Part shown: positions 12,282 through 23,640 of the stretch, in pieces
Numbering within the stretch: position 1 is the stretch's first letter
How the letters are laid out: every line of letters begins with the position of its first letter
NCBI GenBank assembly: GCA_020152595.1
Contig: JAIGNY010000176.1
Span: 946,001-1,010,000, forward strand
DNA from: Chiridota heheva
Taxonomy: Eukaryota; Echinodermata; Holothuroidea; Apodida; Chiridotidae
Direction: 5' to 3'
DNA: 64,000 bases
Made by a program: the position numbers and the translations under genes
The notes under the pieces: generated by a model
The model's input: only the letters and a program-made list of their open reading frames with translations
Database searches by the model: none
What the model was told of the DNA's origin: nothing

Positions 12282-12446
12282 ATGCACATACTGCATGTGC
12301 TGTCCTTCATTATCGAGAGAGTCGGTCACCAGATTCGACCCCATGCTTCCAGTCTAGCCCAGTACTTACCCATGCTGTGGGAAGAATCAGCTGAACACAA
12401 CATGCTACGATGTGCTATACTAACAACACTTGTTCATCTTGTACAG
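12282..12446 (+). CDS. IPO11: IPO11 coding exon (triplicated donor region)
   Basis: A 55-codon exon in phase 0 encoding MHILHVLSFIIERV, QIRP, QYLPMLWEESAEHNMLRCAI and LTTLVHLVQ. This is one of the best conserved HEAT stretches of importin-11. The acceptor is TTTGCCACAG. The donor CAG/GTAGTC at 12447 is followed by two intronic near-copies of the same donor context at 12523 and 12608. Extension to either would hit an in-frame stop near 12483. Confidence 0.96.
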
Positions 12447-12660
12447 GTAGTCATGAATATTCACTTTCTATTGGAATTCATATGATATTCATTGTTTATT
12501 AAATTATGTTCATCTCATACAGGTAGTAACAAAAATTTACTTCCTATTGAATATTCATATATTCATATGATATTCATAGTTTATGAAATTTTGTTCATCT
12601 CATACAGGTAGTAACGAATATTCATACCTTTCTGTTGGATATTCATATAAAATCTCTTAT
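12430..12660 (+). repeat. triplicated splice-donor region
   Basis: Three tandem near-copies of about 76-85 bp, each containing GTTCATCT..TACAGGTAGT followed by an ATTCATAT-rich tail. The first overlaps the end of the exon at 12446; the second and third are intronic, with candidate donors at 12523 and 12608. Confidence 0.85.
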
Positions 12661-12753
12661 TAATTCCATGTTATAATTTGAAAGTTAAAAAGTTGTAATA
12701 TGGTCAATTTGTAATTATTTTGTAGCTACTTTTTATGATGAATTCTAGGTTTA

Positions 12754-12892
12754 GCATCACCACCATCATCTTCATCACCACCATCATCTTCATCACCATC
12801 ACCACCATCATCTTCATCACCACCATCATCTTCATCACCACCATCATCTTCGTCATCATCATCAATATCTCACCATCATCATCTTCATCTCT
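12754..12892. repeat. CAC/CAT/CTT compound microsatellite
   Basis: An interrupted 18-bp pattern CACCACCATCATCTTCAT, with TCATCATCATCA runs at the right end. Confidence 0.95.
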
Positions 12893-13084
12893 ACTGTAGT
12901 GCAGTTAAACCTCATCAGCCAACCAACCATCATCGATGAATGAATATCATCAGTTTTGTTTTCCTACCATGTTATTGAAAATATATTTTAAAATGTCTGG
13001 TGTTGCTTCTATTTGTACAAAGACAAATAGCACTATAATGCGCAACAGAAAGTTTTTGACAATTAGTTAGTTTAATCCATCCAA

Positions 13085-13360
13085 GCCATTAGACCCATAG
13101 GGCTGATGTTTATCCTGGTTTCCATGGCGCAATAGGATAAGAGCACATGACTTTCCCCGAACATGACACAAGTCCATCGCAGGTTAACTCCTCAACAATT
13201 TCTGGTACTCTAATTTTACAGTTGAGTGGACTGGAGCAAGCAGAGTTAAATGTCTTGCTCAAGGACACAATGCAGGGCTCTGGGCTGTGATCGAACCCGC
13301 TGCCTTTCGCATAGCAGCAAGACTCCTTAAGCTCTGAGCCACTGTGCCCCAATTTGTAAT
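13085..13360 (-). mobile_element. full-length tRNA-derived SINE
   Basis: Read on the - strand, it begins GGGGCACAGTGGCTCAGAGC (A-box-like) and continues to GCAGCGGGTTCGATCAC (B box GGTTCGATC). The body has GTGTCCTTGAGCAAGACA, TTTAACTCTGCTTGCTCC and GGAGTTAACCTGCGATGGAC, and a tail runs to about 13085. This is the clearest of several related copies (4970-5250, about 40760-40875, and parts of 46090-46830). It ends 30-40 nt before the splice acceptor of the exon at 13391. Confidence 0.75.
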
Positions 13361-13390
13361 GGATCTTTTTTTTGCTCTCTCTCCAAACAG

Positions 13391-13506
13391 GGTCTTGGGA
13401 CAATGAGCAAGGACCTGTATCCTTTCTTAGCTCCCGTTATTCAGTTTAGCACAGATGTAACGAAACCTCCTCATGTCTACCTCCTTGAAGATGGTTTGGA
13501 TTTATG
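13391..13506 (+). CDS. IPO11: IPO11 coding exon
   Basis: The acceptor is CCAAACAG and the donor is GTAAGA. It encodes GLGTMSKDLYPFLAPVIQFS, TDVTKPPHVYLLEDGLDL and two bases of the Trp codon. The PPHVYLLEDGL block is characteristic of the family. A SINE ends about 40 nt upstream of the acceptor. Confidence 0.96.
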
Positions 13507-13932
13507 GTAAGAATTATTGGAATATTCCTGTGAATTTTCAATTTCATATATATGCAATATGATTTACCAAACGATGTAAACACCTATGCCTATTCCAACA
13601 GGAGAAATTTTCAGGAATTTACATAGTAACACCCAAGTATTAAAAAAACTGTAAAATGGTCAATATGAGACCAATATCCTGTCCACAGATGTATACTCCT
13701 GTGCAAAATGGAAACAGTGCGCATTCTAATCACTTGATCATCAAACTCGAAGGATTATTCCCATGAATTTTAATTTTCATGTTTGATTGAGGAAGAGATC
13801 AATCGGTGTAAAACCATCAATATCTTGTTCCGTTTTAGAGTTATTGCATTTCCAATATTTGACCAGTGCAACCTCGCAGTGTGATGTCCTGATGTTGATG
13901 TATTTTCTCTATATGCCTCTCTAATTTTGCAG

Positions 13933-14009
13933 GTTTGAGACCGTGCAAAATGCATCGGAGATGACCCCAAGTTTGTTGCAGCTGTTTGAGAACATGCCTG
14001 CCTTACTAG
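13933..14009 (+). CDS. IPO11: IPO11 coding exon
   Basis: The acceptor is TTTTGCAG and the donor is GTAAGG. It completes the split Trp codon, then encodes FETVQNASEMTPSLLQLFEN and MPALL, leaving one base for a Glu codon. It corresponds to vertebrate TPELLRIFQNMSPLLE. Confidence 0.95.
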
Positions 14010-14590
14010 GTAAGGTAGCATGGTATTTGCAGAGTTTGAGTTTATTATCAAATTTCCTACAGTTTTGAATAAAGGTGTCAAAAAATTCCCACCAAAATTG
14101 TGACAGAAATAATATTAATGTAGTAAATACATCTTTATATACTCACACTTGACCACACATCTCCCTGCTTTTGCAATGTAACTTACTATTCATCACACAA
14201 TTACTTGGGGGACATTCTTAGAGCAATGAACCTAAGATAATGAACCTGAAACAATGAGCCTGAAACAAGGAACCTTAAACATTGTGGCTGAAACATTTAA
14301 CTTTTTACCACATATACTCTTGCTTACTCAAGAAACCGAGCTAATTTCTGTTTTTCCCCAGATATTTGATGTCTTTTCCACTTTTTTTCTCTCCAGGAAA
14401 ATTTAGAGTTTTTGTTTTGATTGAAATTTATTTTTAGCTCAGTGGGGTAGTGTTTCTTCCTCTGCTTAAAAAAATATTTATCTGTGCTTGCAGCTTTGTA
14501 TTATTTTCATTAAAATATGTTTAAAGTAACATTGAAAACAGATTAAACATATATGATATATGTAGATTTGGAAGGTCCAAGCTTGTTTTG
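14010..14590. other. IPO11: IPO11 intron, no element recognised
   Basis: AT-rich; only short words repeat locally (for example AATGAACCT/AATGAGCCT near 14225-14265). Confidence 0.4.
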
Positions 14591-14599
14591 ACCAGCCTT

Positions 14600-14950
14600 G
14601 CTCCCTACGGAGGTGACAACCCAAGCTTGCATTCGAAAAGAGCAAAAGACTTGTATAGAAAGACAAAGATGATACCGACGAGCACAACAATTCATGAGAG
14701 AAGAGGGAAGGAAATTGGACATATTTTACTGTGTAGATGCCACCAATAATTCATGGGTAGCTTTGTCCTGGACACCAGATGAGTGAAGAAAACAGGCCAA
14801 TGACAACATGGGGGTGAATGGTAGAGAAGGAGAGTGAGATGCTTGGATGGGGGAACTGCAGGGAAGTGACACAAGACAGGAAGAGATGGTTCTCTGTGCT
14901 GAAGGCTTCAATCTCCTCTTGGGGAGCAGTGGCTTGACCCCTGGTTTTCG
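14600..14950 (+). mobile_element. RTE-like LINE 3' fragment (C-terminal ORF remnant)
   Basis: In shifting frames the stretch reads IGHIL, then DATNNSWVALSWTPDE and RKQ. This is the pattern of the domain after the reverse transcriptase in RTE-like non-LTR elements (W-I/L-GH-V/I-L-R ... WTP-G-KR-GRPK). The same domain is intact in frame on the - strand at 23750-24037. Stops and frameshifts mark it as dead. Confidence 0.6.
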
Positions 14951-15669
14951 TTTGAACTTGGTTAAATGACCCAGATCATCTCATCCCAATTGTCATATTG
15001 TCAGCAGGGTTTGTAGATTGTCAAATTACTTTGAAAAATGCCAAATAAAGCTGAAAGAAAGACAAACTGTAATCAAGTAAGGAAAATTCTAAATTTTGAG
15101 AGTGATCTACCAGTCCAGGAGCTTTTCTGGGAGGAGTAAAATGTACTGAAAAGCCAACAAATGTTATTAGGATTTCAGGAAACATATTACAAAATATCAC
15201 ATGGTCTGAATGTCATCATAATTTTTTTTTCTTTTTTTTTTCACTTTCTTTATATTTCCCATCAAAACTTATGAGAAAAGGTAAGAATTTAGCAAAGAAT
15301 TAAGCAAAGTTTTAAGCAAAATAAAGATTTTTTACAGCCAAACAAGTCTCCAAAAATCTAAATAATCAAATTCAATAACCCAAAAAAGTTGATTTCTCAA
15401 AAAGCCACATAACTTATTCTGTTGTCAAACAAGTCTAAAAAATGGCATTTTTTCAATTTGGCTTTTAAAAAGCCAGTATACCAACCCTGGGTGTCAGACG
15501 TTTTGTGTGCAGGTGTTTTGGGCCACCTTGAATCTTCTGTTGCAGATGAAGAAGAAAACTATAAACAAATAGCTGTAATGATTAAAGTGTATGATTTAAC
15601 TATATATATAGGTCGATGGTTGTTTTCAGGTCCTTTTTAAAGCATTCTGTTTCTTTCTTTCTTTTGCAG

Positions 15670-15749
15670 AACTTGGAAGTGAGAATTTGAAAACCTGTTT
15701 TCACATTATAGGGGCATATGTATTACTTGGAAAACAGCATTTTATGGAG
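15670..15749 (+). CDS. IPO11: IPO11 coding exon
   Basis: The acceptor is CTTTTGCAG and the donor is GTGGGT. It encodes ELGSENLKTCFHIIGAYVLL followed by GKQHFME, aligned with vertebrate ELSSENLRTCFKIINGYIFL. It ends in phase 0. A 60-bp tandem repeat begins about 165 nt after the donor. Confidence 0.95.
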
Positions 15750-15914
15750 GTGGGTGTACATAACATAAATAACATAACAAGATGACAGGCTATGAAGGGT
15801 TACATCAATATCCATAATCCTTAGTTAATATGATAGAAATAAAAAATTACAAAATTTCTGACCAAGTCTCATCCCTCCCACTCCCGCTCACAACTCTCAC
15901 CTTTACAACATTAT

Positions 15915-16470
15915 TCAAAATGAAGCCCCTAGGCTTTGTCTGGGGGCTTACAAGACATCTCCCATCCCTAGCCTTCACATTAAAGCCCCCCGGCTTTGTC
16001 TGGGTGCTTACAAGACCTCCCCCATCCCTAGCCTTCACATTGAAGCCTGAAATGAAGCCCTCAGGCTTTGTCTGGGTGCTTAGAAGACCTCCCCTATCCC
16101 TAGCCTTCACATTAAAGCCCACAGGCTTTGTCTGGGTGCTTACAAGACCTCCCCCATCCAAAGCCTTCACATTGAAGCCCGAAATGAAGCCCTCACGCTT
16201 TGTCTGGGTGCTTACAACACCTCCCCTATCCCTAGCCTTCACATTGAAGCCCAAAATGAAGCCCTCAGGCTTTGTCTGGGTGCTTACAAGACCTCCCCCA
16301 TCTATAGCCTTCACATTGAAGCCTACAATGAAACCCCCAGGCTTTGTTTGGGTGCTTACAAGACCTCCCCCATCCCTAGCCTTTACATTGGAGCCCAAAA
16401 ATAAGCCCTCAGGCTTTGTCTGGGTGCTTACAAGACCTCCCCCATCCCTAGCCTTCACATTGAAGCCAAC
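15915..16470. repeat. 60/72-bp tandem array, open in both directions
   Basis: About nine copies with GGCTTTGTCTGGGTGCTTAC and CATCCCTAGCCTTCACATT; some carry a 12-bp extra piece (AAATGAAGCCCT). Because 60 and 72 are multiples of three, the array reads through in frame on both strands (PSGFVWVLTRPPPSLAFTLK on +, GFNVKARDGGGLVSTQTKPE on -). It lies wholly inside an intron, and neither frame has any supporting splice context. Confidence 0.9.
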
Positions 16471-16489
16471 AAACTTCCTTTTTTGTTTA

Positions 16490-17020
16490 GGTGTAGGAAG
16501 CTCAGTATTTTCTATGCATCTCTCCAACACTCATAACCATGTTTACAACCTCATTAGGTATCCCACTGTCTCTTTGATAGGTTTAAAACCCTACCCCCTC
16601 TCAGCTTATGCATTAAACCAGACCTCTAACATCTCAGAATCAACCCCTCCTCTCTTGGCACCTTCTCCTGGCCCTCATTTTCTCCATGGGCCACCCTCCC
16701 CCTTTTATCCACCTGGGCTTTTTCACTCCTCACAAAACCCACACCCACCCCAACCTCTTCATCAACCTCAGTCAAGTGCCACCTTTCCAACTACACGTGT
16801 ATCTATACTGATGATCCCAAAGAAGACGACAAGACAGCTTCTGCTGCTATCATACACCATCAGTAGCAGGCTCCCCAACTACTCATGTATTATTCCGTCT
16901 AAGGCCACCCTGCTTGCCATCAACTATATTGAGTACTCTCCGCTCAGGCACTTTGCCATCTTCTCAGACCTTACTTGTCCTTACTTTTTTGGTTCCAATG
17001 CTAATAGCATAAGGAACCTA
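16490..17020 (+). mobile_element. decayed LINE fragment with RNase H remnant
   Basis: Across two frames there is IYTD-PKEDDKTASAAIIHH, then SRLPNYSCIIPSKATLLAIN and FAIFSD. This is the order of RNase H motifs (YTDGS, E/K-LLAI, FSD) found at the end of I/Jockey-type LINE ORF2. The end, with TTCCAATGCTAATAGCATAA, matches the tail of another fragment at 48830-48875. The element is joined in frame by chance to the preceding tandem array, producing a misleading 423-codon open frame. Confidence 0.6.
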
Positions 17021-17031
17021 TGCAGTCATGC

Positions 17032-17098
17032 TGGCGTGTGTATGCATGGGTGTGTGTATGCATGCATGCATGCATGTATGTATGTATGTAGGTGTGTC
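17032..17098. repeat. GCAT/GTAT microsatellite
   Basis: Interrupted TG- and CATG-rich tetranucleotide run. Confidence 0.9.
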
Positions 17099-17116
17099 TG
17101 ATACAGCAAGCTTGTA

Positions 17117-17215
17117 AGCACAATATCTCAATAACAATACACTGGATTTATGTCATATGTGGTACACAGATAGCCCATGGTCTGTAAATGTGTCCTGGTG
17201 TTTTTGGTAGTGATG
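17117..17215 (+). repeat. dispersed repeat (ATATCTCAAxAxCxATACA family)
   Basis: It shares ATATCTCAA, GATACA-TGGAT, ATGTCATAT, GGTACACA and GTCTGTA-ATGTG with 26568-26690 and partly with 26840-26960. No coding content. Confidence 0.6.
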
Positions 17216-17229
17216 TCAACTATATTTAG

Positions 17230-17440
17230 TTTCCTTTCCCATCCCCTCTCTCCCCCTCCATATTTCCATATTTTATTTCATTTTGCACCATAGGAAGTCC
17301 TCTTAACTTCATGTCTATTGACTCTCAACCTTTTCTCAGATATTTCTTCTTACCTTTTTCCTACCTCTGATATAATCTAACCTCTCGGGCACCACTTGAC
17401 CTTTGCTGTTGTGGCGTCATTAAGCCTCACCATACAAACA
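17230..17440 (+). mobile_element. LINE 3'-end fragment
   Basis: It matches the terminal segment shared with 51300-51485 and 59560-59745: TTTCTTCTTACCT, a TCTAACCTCTCGGGCAC block, and GTTGTGGCGTCATTAAGCC near the end. No ORF remains. Confidence 0.65.
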
Positions 17441-17459
17441 TACCTCCTATAGCAATCCA

Positions 17460-17960
17460 ACAGATTGTTGTAATTATTCAACACTGTAATGCTACTACCA
17501 TGGGAGCTGCCATTTTGAATTTAAAACATGCAGGAAATGATGTCATCAGCCCAACTGGATGTTAAAATGCTTTGTATTTCTTTATCATTTACCCCAAGTT
17601 TTCAAGCTTCGAAAAATTGTTTTTCTTTTATAAGGGTCAAAGAGCATTTTGTGTGTTTACATGAAATTATTAAAACATACTGTTAAAACTTTGTCACATC
17701 ATGTTGGAATAAAAACTTGAAAAGATTTATAAAAAAATACATTATGATCCTGATGTCCCTTTTGGGGAGATTATGTCATCATGCACAAGATTTTCTTACA
17801 GAATTGAACAAAATGGCAGCCTCCATGTCTCAACTTCAAACATGAATAACTTGACATAGGAATAAGATTTTGACTTGCTGTTTTTGGCAGCATATTTGTA
17901 TCCTCTATCAAATGAAATAATGATTGTATCAGACTTGATGTCCCCTTTAACAAAGAGTAA
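17460..17960 (-). mobile_element. MITE-like dispersed repeat, family B, copy 2 (inverted)
   Basis: Inverted relative to 10865-11375 and 29116-29680. Its right end reads GTATCAGACTTGATGTCCCC followed by TTTAAC, the terminal motif of the family on the opposite strand. A further isolated terminus, GGGGGACATAAAGTCTGATA, lies at 18285-18305. Confidence 0.7.
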
Positions 17961-18830
17961 GAGAGGAAGTGGACCTAATACGGAACCCTGACTTGGTTGC
18001 ACTGTGGTGGGTGACCCAGCCTGTACCAAACTTACACAGATAAGCTTTATGTGAGAACTTACACCAACTTAAAAACTCTTCCTTAAAGAAGAAGTATTCT
18101 TATGATTGGGTCATGTATTGGATAGGAGACTCTATTATAGAAACAACAAACCATGTGCATATGATATTTCATGCACGAGTTTTTACATTTCAAAGATTTC
18201 AGCAGTGTGTTATTGCTGATCACAGTTTAAATATTTTTGGCATAAGCAAAATTAGTGATGTGTGAACAGGAAACAACACATAGGGGGACATAAAGTCTGA
18301 TACAATTTTTATGTAATTCTTTACATTTCTTTCCCTAATTTAAAACTCTGATGATGATAATATCCACTTCTATGTTGAATAGTGTCAGCTATGTTACATT
18401 TTTGTGCAGATTTAATTCTGAAACAAAATTGGCCCCTACGTATATGAATATTTGAACTTGAAATCTGTTTCTCTTATTGCATCCAACACAATTTGGGTTA
18501 CTTACATTCATTTGGGTGTTACTTACATTCTCACAGTGCTAGGTGCGATATTTCCTCATACTCAACATGTATGGTTATTCTTTGTGTCAGAGTTGGAACT
18601 AATTATACAATTTCCCCTGGTTCTTAATAAAATTGTTGAAAATCTTCCTACGAAAAATCGTGACAGGAATAATGTTATATGATTTACCACGTATACTCTT
18701 GTTTACTCAAGAAATCTTTTAATAATCCTTGCAGTGAATTTCTGACTTTCCCATGGTTATAACCACATAGATATTTTCCAGGTATGCATGGTTATAGTGT
18801 TCTAACATCAGAAAGATATCTTCCTGCCTC
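17961..18830. other. IPO11: IPO11 intron with one isolated family B terminus
   Basis: Apart from the MITE-like terminus near 18285-18312, nothing recognisable is present. Confidence 0.4.
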
Positions 18831-18950
18831 TCAGGTAGCAACAACGTGAGCTTAATATAGACCTTGACCCAGATTTAGCAACAGCACAAAATTAAGAATT
18901 TTTGATGTATGAAATTGGAGAAAGAAGTATGAATGACTACCTTACTAATT

Positions 18951-19281
18951 TTAGCTGTATTCCTGTTCACACATCACTTTTGCACATGCTAAATTTGAGC
19001 TGTATTCCTGTTCACCCATCATCACTTTTGCACATGCTAAATTTGAGCTGTATTCCTGTTCATACATTATCACTTTTGCACATGCTAAATTTGAGCTGTA
19101 TTCCTGTTCACCCATCATCACTTTTGCACATGCTAAATTTGAGCTGTATTTCTGTTCATACATTATCACTTTTGCACATGCTAAATTTGAGCTGTATTCC
19201 TGTTCATACATTATCACTTTTGCACATGCTAAATTTTAGCTGTATTGCTGTTCATACATTATCACTTTTGCACATGCTAAA
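18951..19281. repeat. 48-bp tandem array (7 copies)
   Basis: The unit contains AGCTGTATTCCTGTTCA and CTTTTGCACATGCTAAA. The period is divisible by three, so it is open on both strands; these are not genes. Single-copy flanking sequence on both sides (18840-18950 and 19282-19345) is also found around a single, unexpanded unit at 44800-45030. Confidence 0.93.
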
Positions 19282-19425
19282 ATCTTTTTACAAACTTTGA
19301 TTTGTCTTAACCTAAAAGTATAAGTGCTATTGTGACTGCTTGTGCTCCGAATGTCTTCTAAAGCATCTACCATTACGTGCACCTTACACTTGTAGTTTGT
19401 TCTTATCATCTCATCCCTTATGTAG

Positions 19426-19506
19426 TCTTATGCTCAGGCAATGGTCGGAGGCTGCACATCCATCTTAAGTGACCTACGACCTGAAGGAATTGTAACAGTA
19501 ATGAAG
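19426..19506 (+). CDS. IPO11: IPO11 coding exon
   Basis: 27 codons, phase 0 at both ends: SYAQAMVGGCTSILSDLRPE followed by GIVTVMK. The acceptor is TATGTAG and the donor is GTAAAC. It corresponds to the vertebrate TYAVGLCQSFCELLKEITTE region. Conservation is lower here than in flanking exons, but length and frame agree. Confidence 0.9.
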
Positions 19507-19599
19507 GTAAACACTTTTTCTAGTTATAGTTTCTTCGTCACTTTCTTCTTCATTTAGTTATGCGTGTGAAAGAAATCAAACCTATTGTATAAATCATTG

Positions 19600-19815
19600 A
19601 TCGGGTGCTACAAGCAATAGGCCATTTGAAATCAGAATCAGCAATTTATGTAAATAATGACACGTGGCTGAAATTCATGTGTCTGTGATGAATCGATTAC
19701 TTGATCCTAAGTATATCGCCAATATACATGGCCATTAACTGGCCATTGTAAGGCCCTTGGAGTGTGCATGGAGTAGAAAAGCGCTACATAAAAAATATAT
19801 AGTATTGTTACATGA
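19600..19815 (+). mobile_element. SINE tail fragment
   Basis: It contains AAAGCGCTACATAAA, a motif common at the 3' end of invertebrate and fish SINEs, preceded by GGCCCTTGGAGTGTGCATGG. No tRNA-like head is visible, so this is at best a truncated copy. Confidence 0.4.
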
Positions 19816-20337
19816 TTTTACTATTTAAAGATCTATAAACAGCTAGCGACAGCTTGATCTTATTTGGAAGATAATAAACTAAGAAAAAGAGCAACAAAAT
19901 TAATCAAAATCAGTTAAAAATTCACCATCTTACAGCATTTGTAATTTGAATGCCTTATCATAATAAATTATGCAAATTTTATTGAAAATTTGTGAAATTG
20001 ACATGAAAGAACCAATGAACTTCATTATGTTAAGTTATTGTTTTTCAATCCTTCACCCACGTTATTTGAAAGGAATATAATTAAACATGACCAAGAGGTT
20101 TTGGATATTCATCATACCCCAATCAATATTTGATAAGAGAAATCAGTCTGGTGATTTCCAGTGACTGAAATTCAGGACAGAAATTAAAAGAATCACATTA
20201 AGATTTTGAGGTGTCCTCTCTTTCATACATCACAACAGGGAAACTCCTATCTCTGCCTCCATATACCTTTAACATAATGTTTACGTTTTAAATTTTAGTA
20301 TAGACACACATTTATTTCTTCAAATTTATACTTGCAG

Positions 20338-20433
20338 CTTGTTGAAATAGTCTTCAGAGTGTTCCCTACGGAGGGTCCGCAGCTGTTCCAGGACATGTTG
20401 GCTGGTGTTCTGGAAAAAATCATCACATCAGAG
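20338..20433 (+). CDS. IPO11: IPO11 coding exon
   Basis: 32 codons, phase 0: LVEIVFRVFPTEGPQLFQDM then LAGVLEKIITSE. The acceptor is ACTTGCAG and the donor is GTTAGT. It matches the vertebrate VVENALKVNPILGPQMFQPI segment. A 7.5-kb intron rich in repeats follows. Confidence 0.93.
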
Positions 20434-21650
20434 GTTAGTAATCAAATCCTAAGCTTGTACAAGTTCTTTCTTTTTCAATACTATAAAACTAAAACGGCAA
20501 GGAATTCTTCTTATTTTGTACAGTGTTGTTAAAATGAATTTTGTATTTGTGCATATATAAGTTGCTTATGTTAAGTGGAAAGCAGAAATAATCAAATAAA
20601 AAGTAATCAAATCTAGTTCTGAGATCAAAAATTGTCATCTAGTTTTTCTGGTTTGTGGTTTCCCATCTACAATTCCAAATCATAGTTGTAAAACGTGCAT
20701 TTGGCACACGAGACTGGCAGTTTCTGTAGTCGGTGCCTGCAATAGCTTACTGTCAATACTGTATAAGGGAGTCATGCCGAGTTCCCACATGGGAGAATCA
20801 TGCAAACAAGTATGAATTTTGTTTTATTGTTCATATCAAAGGAAAAAAATTCAGACATGTTTCAAGGTCTATGGACATGTAGCAATTTCTATATTGGCTG
20901 TAAGAACATTCAAATCTCAGTCACTATAATGCTGGGAAAGTCTATTTCTGCTGGAATTAAAAAAGATTGAAAAAGACTCAAAAACATCCGGTCAGAATTT
21001 GCTGTACCACTCAGATGAATTATGACATACATGTAAAAAGCCAAGGATTTTGAAAAGAAAATACCAAGGTCTGCCTGTAATTGGGCATAAAATGTGCAAA
21101 TTGACACCTGAGATTTAAAAACGCTGTAAAATGGTCGATGTTTAGCCGATTTTGATCAAAAAAGATTTACTAATATGATGGGTTTTAATACACATCCATA
21201 AACCTTAAAGTGTCGGATTCTACACAATTAACCCTTATTCGAACCAAAACACATGTGCAGTTTTAGGGAACTTTTTAGAAAGAGAACTTTTTCATAAATT
21301 CCTCTCCATTTTCTACTATAACAAGTTTGTATTATATAAAAGCTAAGACTTTGGTCTTTACATTGGTGTACATAATTTTCCAGTCAAACATGCAAATATT
21401 ATTCAAATCACATCACTAATTTGCATATCTGGTGTCAAATACTGCTATCTTTATGACGTTTTACTTTCTTGTGGCTATTTGCATTTATGGTTTTAACGTA
21501 AAAGACAATTTAACAAAGTTCAAGTTTCAAATTGAACCTTGACCTTAATATATAAAGCAACAGAGTACTTACAAGTGACCTTGCACATGCTTGAGTTGGG
21601 TTAGAACTTCTTATTCAAACCCCTAGATTGACCCAGAAAGGGGGCAAGGT
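20434..21650. other. IPO11: IPO11 intron, mostly unique
   Basis: It carries one copy of the dispersed motif CTGTAAAATGGTC (about 21123), also present near 13652, 30922 and 31211. No gene is seen. Confidence 0.45.
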
Positions 21651-21661
21651 AGCAAGGACAA

Positions 21662-22559
21662 AAGGGGCACTTACAAGGTTTGCTACCATGCAGCATGATT
21701 TAGGGGGCACTTACAAGGTTTGATACCATGCAGCATGATTTAGGGGGCACTTACAAGGTATGCTACCATGCAGCATGATTTAGGGGGCACTTACAAGATA
21801 TGCTACCATGCAGCATGATTTAGGGGGCACTTACAAGGTTTGCTACATGCAGCATAATTTAGGGGGCACTTACAAGGTTTGCAACATGATTTAGGGGGCA
21901 CTTACAAGGTTTGGTACATGCAACATGATTTAGGGGGCACTTACAAGATTTGATACCATGCAGCATGATTTAGGGGACACTTACAAGGTTTGATACATGC
22001 AGCATGATTTAGGGGGCACTTACAAGGTTTGATACCATGCAGCATGATTTAGGGGGCACTTACAAGGTTTGCTACATGCAGCATGATTTAGGGGCACTTA
22101 AGGTTTGCAACATGATTTAGGGGGCTCTTACAAGGTTTGATACATGCAGCATGATTTAGGGGGCACTTACAAGGTTTGCTACATGCAGTATGTATGATTT
22201 AGGGGGCACTTGCAAGGTTTGCTACATGCAGTATGATTTAGGGGGCACTTACAAGGTTTGATACCATGCAGCATGATTTAGGGGGCACTTACAAGGTATG
22301 CTACCATGCAGCATGATTTAGGGGGCACTTACAAGGTTTGCTACATGCAGTATGATTTAGGGGGCACTTACAAGGTTTGATACCATGCAGCATGATTTAG
22401 GGGGCACTTGCAAGGTTTGATACCATGCAGCATGATTTAGGGGGCACTAACAAACAAGGTATGCTACCATGCAGCATGATTTAGGGGGCACTTACAAGGT
22501 TTGATACCATGCAGCATGATTTAGGGGGCACTAACAAACAAGGTTTGCTACATGCAGCA
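21662..22559. repeat. 40-bp tandem array with a dyad core
   Basis: About 22 copies of ATTTAGGGGGCACTTACAAG plus TTTG(A/C)TACCATGCAGCATG, with frequent 1-9 bp deletions. Every complete unit carries CATGCAGCATG, a perfect 5-bp inverted repeat around one A. Confidence 0.95.
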
Positions 22560-23640
22560 AGTTTTGTTTAATGTCCTTGCTTGACCACTGAACAAATCCG
22601 TTAATTCACCAAAATGAAACGAAATGGTATAAGTACGCACTTTGCAGATTAATTGCAAGAGCCAGTCATCTCTCCCGTGGTGATTTTTTTTTTGAAGAGA
22701 AACACTGAAAGTGATTTGTAGGAAACTATTTTAGTGAAGTTAATTAAGATCTATTGCGCTGTTCTGAAAGAAATAGTTTTTGTTCTTTCTGTTCTATTCA
22801 TATTGATTAATGTTTTTGCGTCGTGTTGAAATCAAAATATTTTGATCGGAAGAATCAAAGAGAGTATAGTCTGTTGTTGGCAATGACTGGTTAAAGATGA
22901 TTTCTTCAGATGGGGTCATTCTTTAAAGGTATCTGGACAGGTAGCAACCACTTTGCATAAATTGATACAAATGTCCTGCATAAACACTCACCACAAACAC
23001 TTTCTAACAAAATCCATCCAAAAATGTGAAAAATCTGGCTTATTTTTAGGTCTCCAAACGTGCTCATTACATATATATATATTTTTGTTTTGTTTTTTGT
23101 GACGTAAGGGTAGGACAGTATAATTCTAACGTTATGTAAAAGGTACAGTGTACCATACAGTAATACTTACAACCTAACGTAACAAGTGGAGTTCGCCATT
23201 CATAAAGAAATAATAGAACTGAACTTGAGTCGATATTTCCTCTTTCCCGAAAGGAAATATCACAAAATAATTAGCTATTTGGATGTCTGATGCAATTAAA
23301 CCGATGTGTTGACGTAGCCTAGGTCGATGTGACACAGTGAAAGTTAAGCATTGTACGCCTCGCTGTCTCCTTATTCTAACATCACACGCCTTTTTTTTTG
23401 GTAGTGGAAGTCCCTTGGGGCTTAATTTTTTATTTTTTTCTAAATATCTCAGAAACGAGTGGAAATGTTTATAGATGTATGTTTATGAATGTTTAGAATA
23501 TTAAAAGGAACATATTTATGGCAAAATCTTTGTCCATCTACCTTTTAAGGTCTTTAAATGTGAAGAATTGAAAAGCCTTTTTACAAAAGAGTCTTTGGTT
23601 CATCAAGGCTTGATGTAAATATAAGTGTCGCAACTTCAAG
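22560..23640. other. IPO11: IPO11 intron, no element recognised
   Basis: AT-rich, unique-looking sequence with no ORF or RNA gene I can support. Confidence 0.4.

Noticed and set aside
15847-16530. - strand 227-codon ORF (GFNVKARDGGGLVSTQTKPE type)
   Set aside because: It lies opposite the + strand frame of the same 60/72-bp array; both are open because the unit is a multiple of three.
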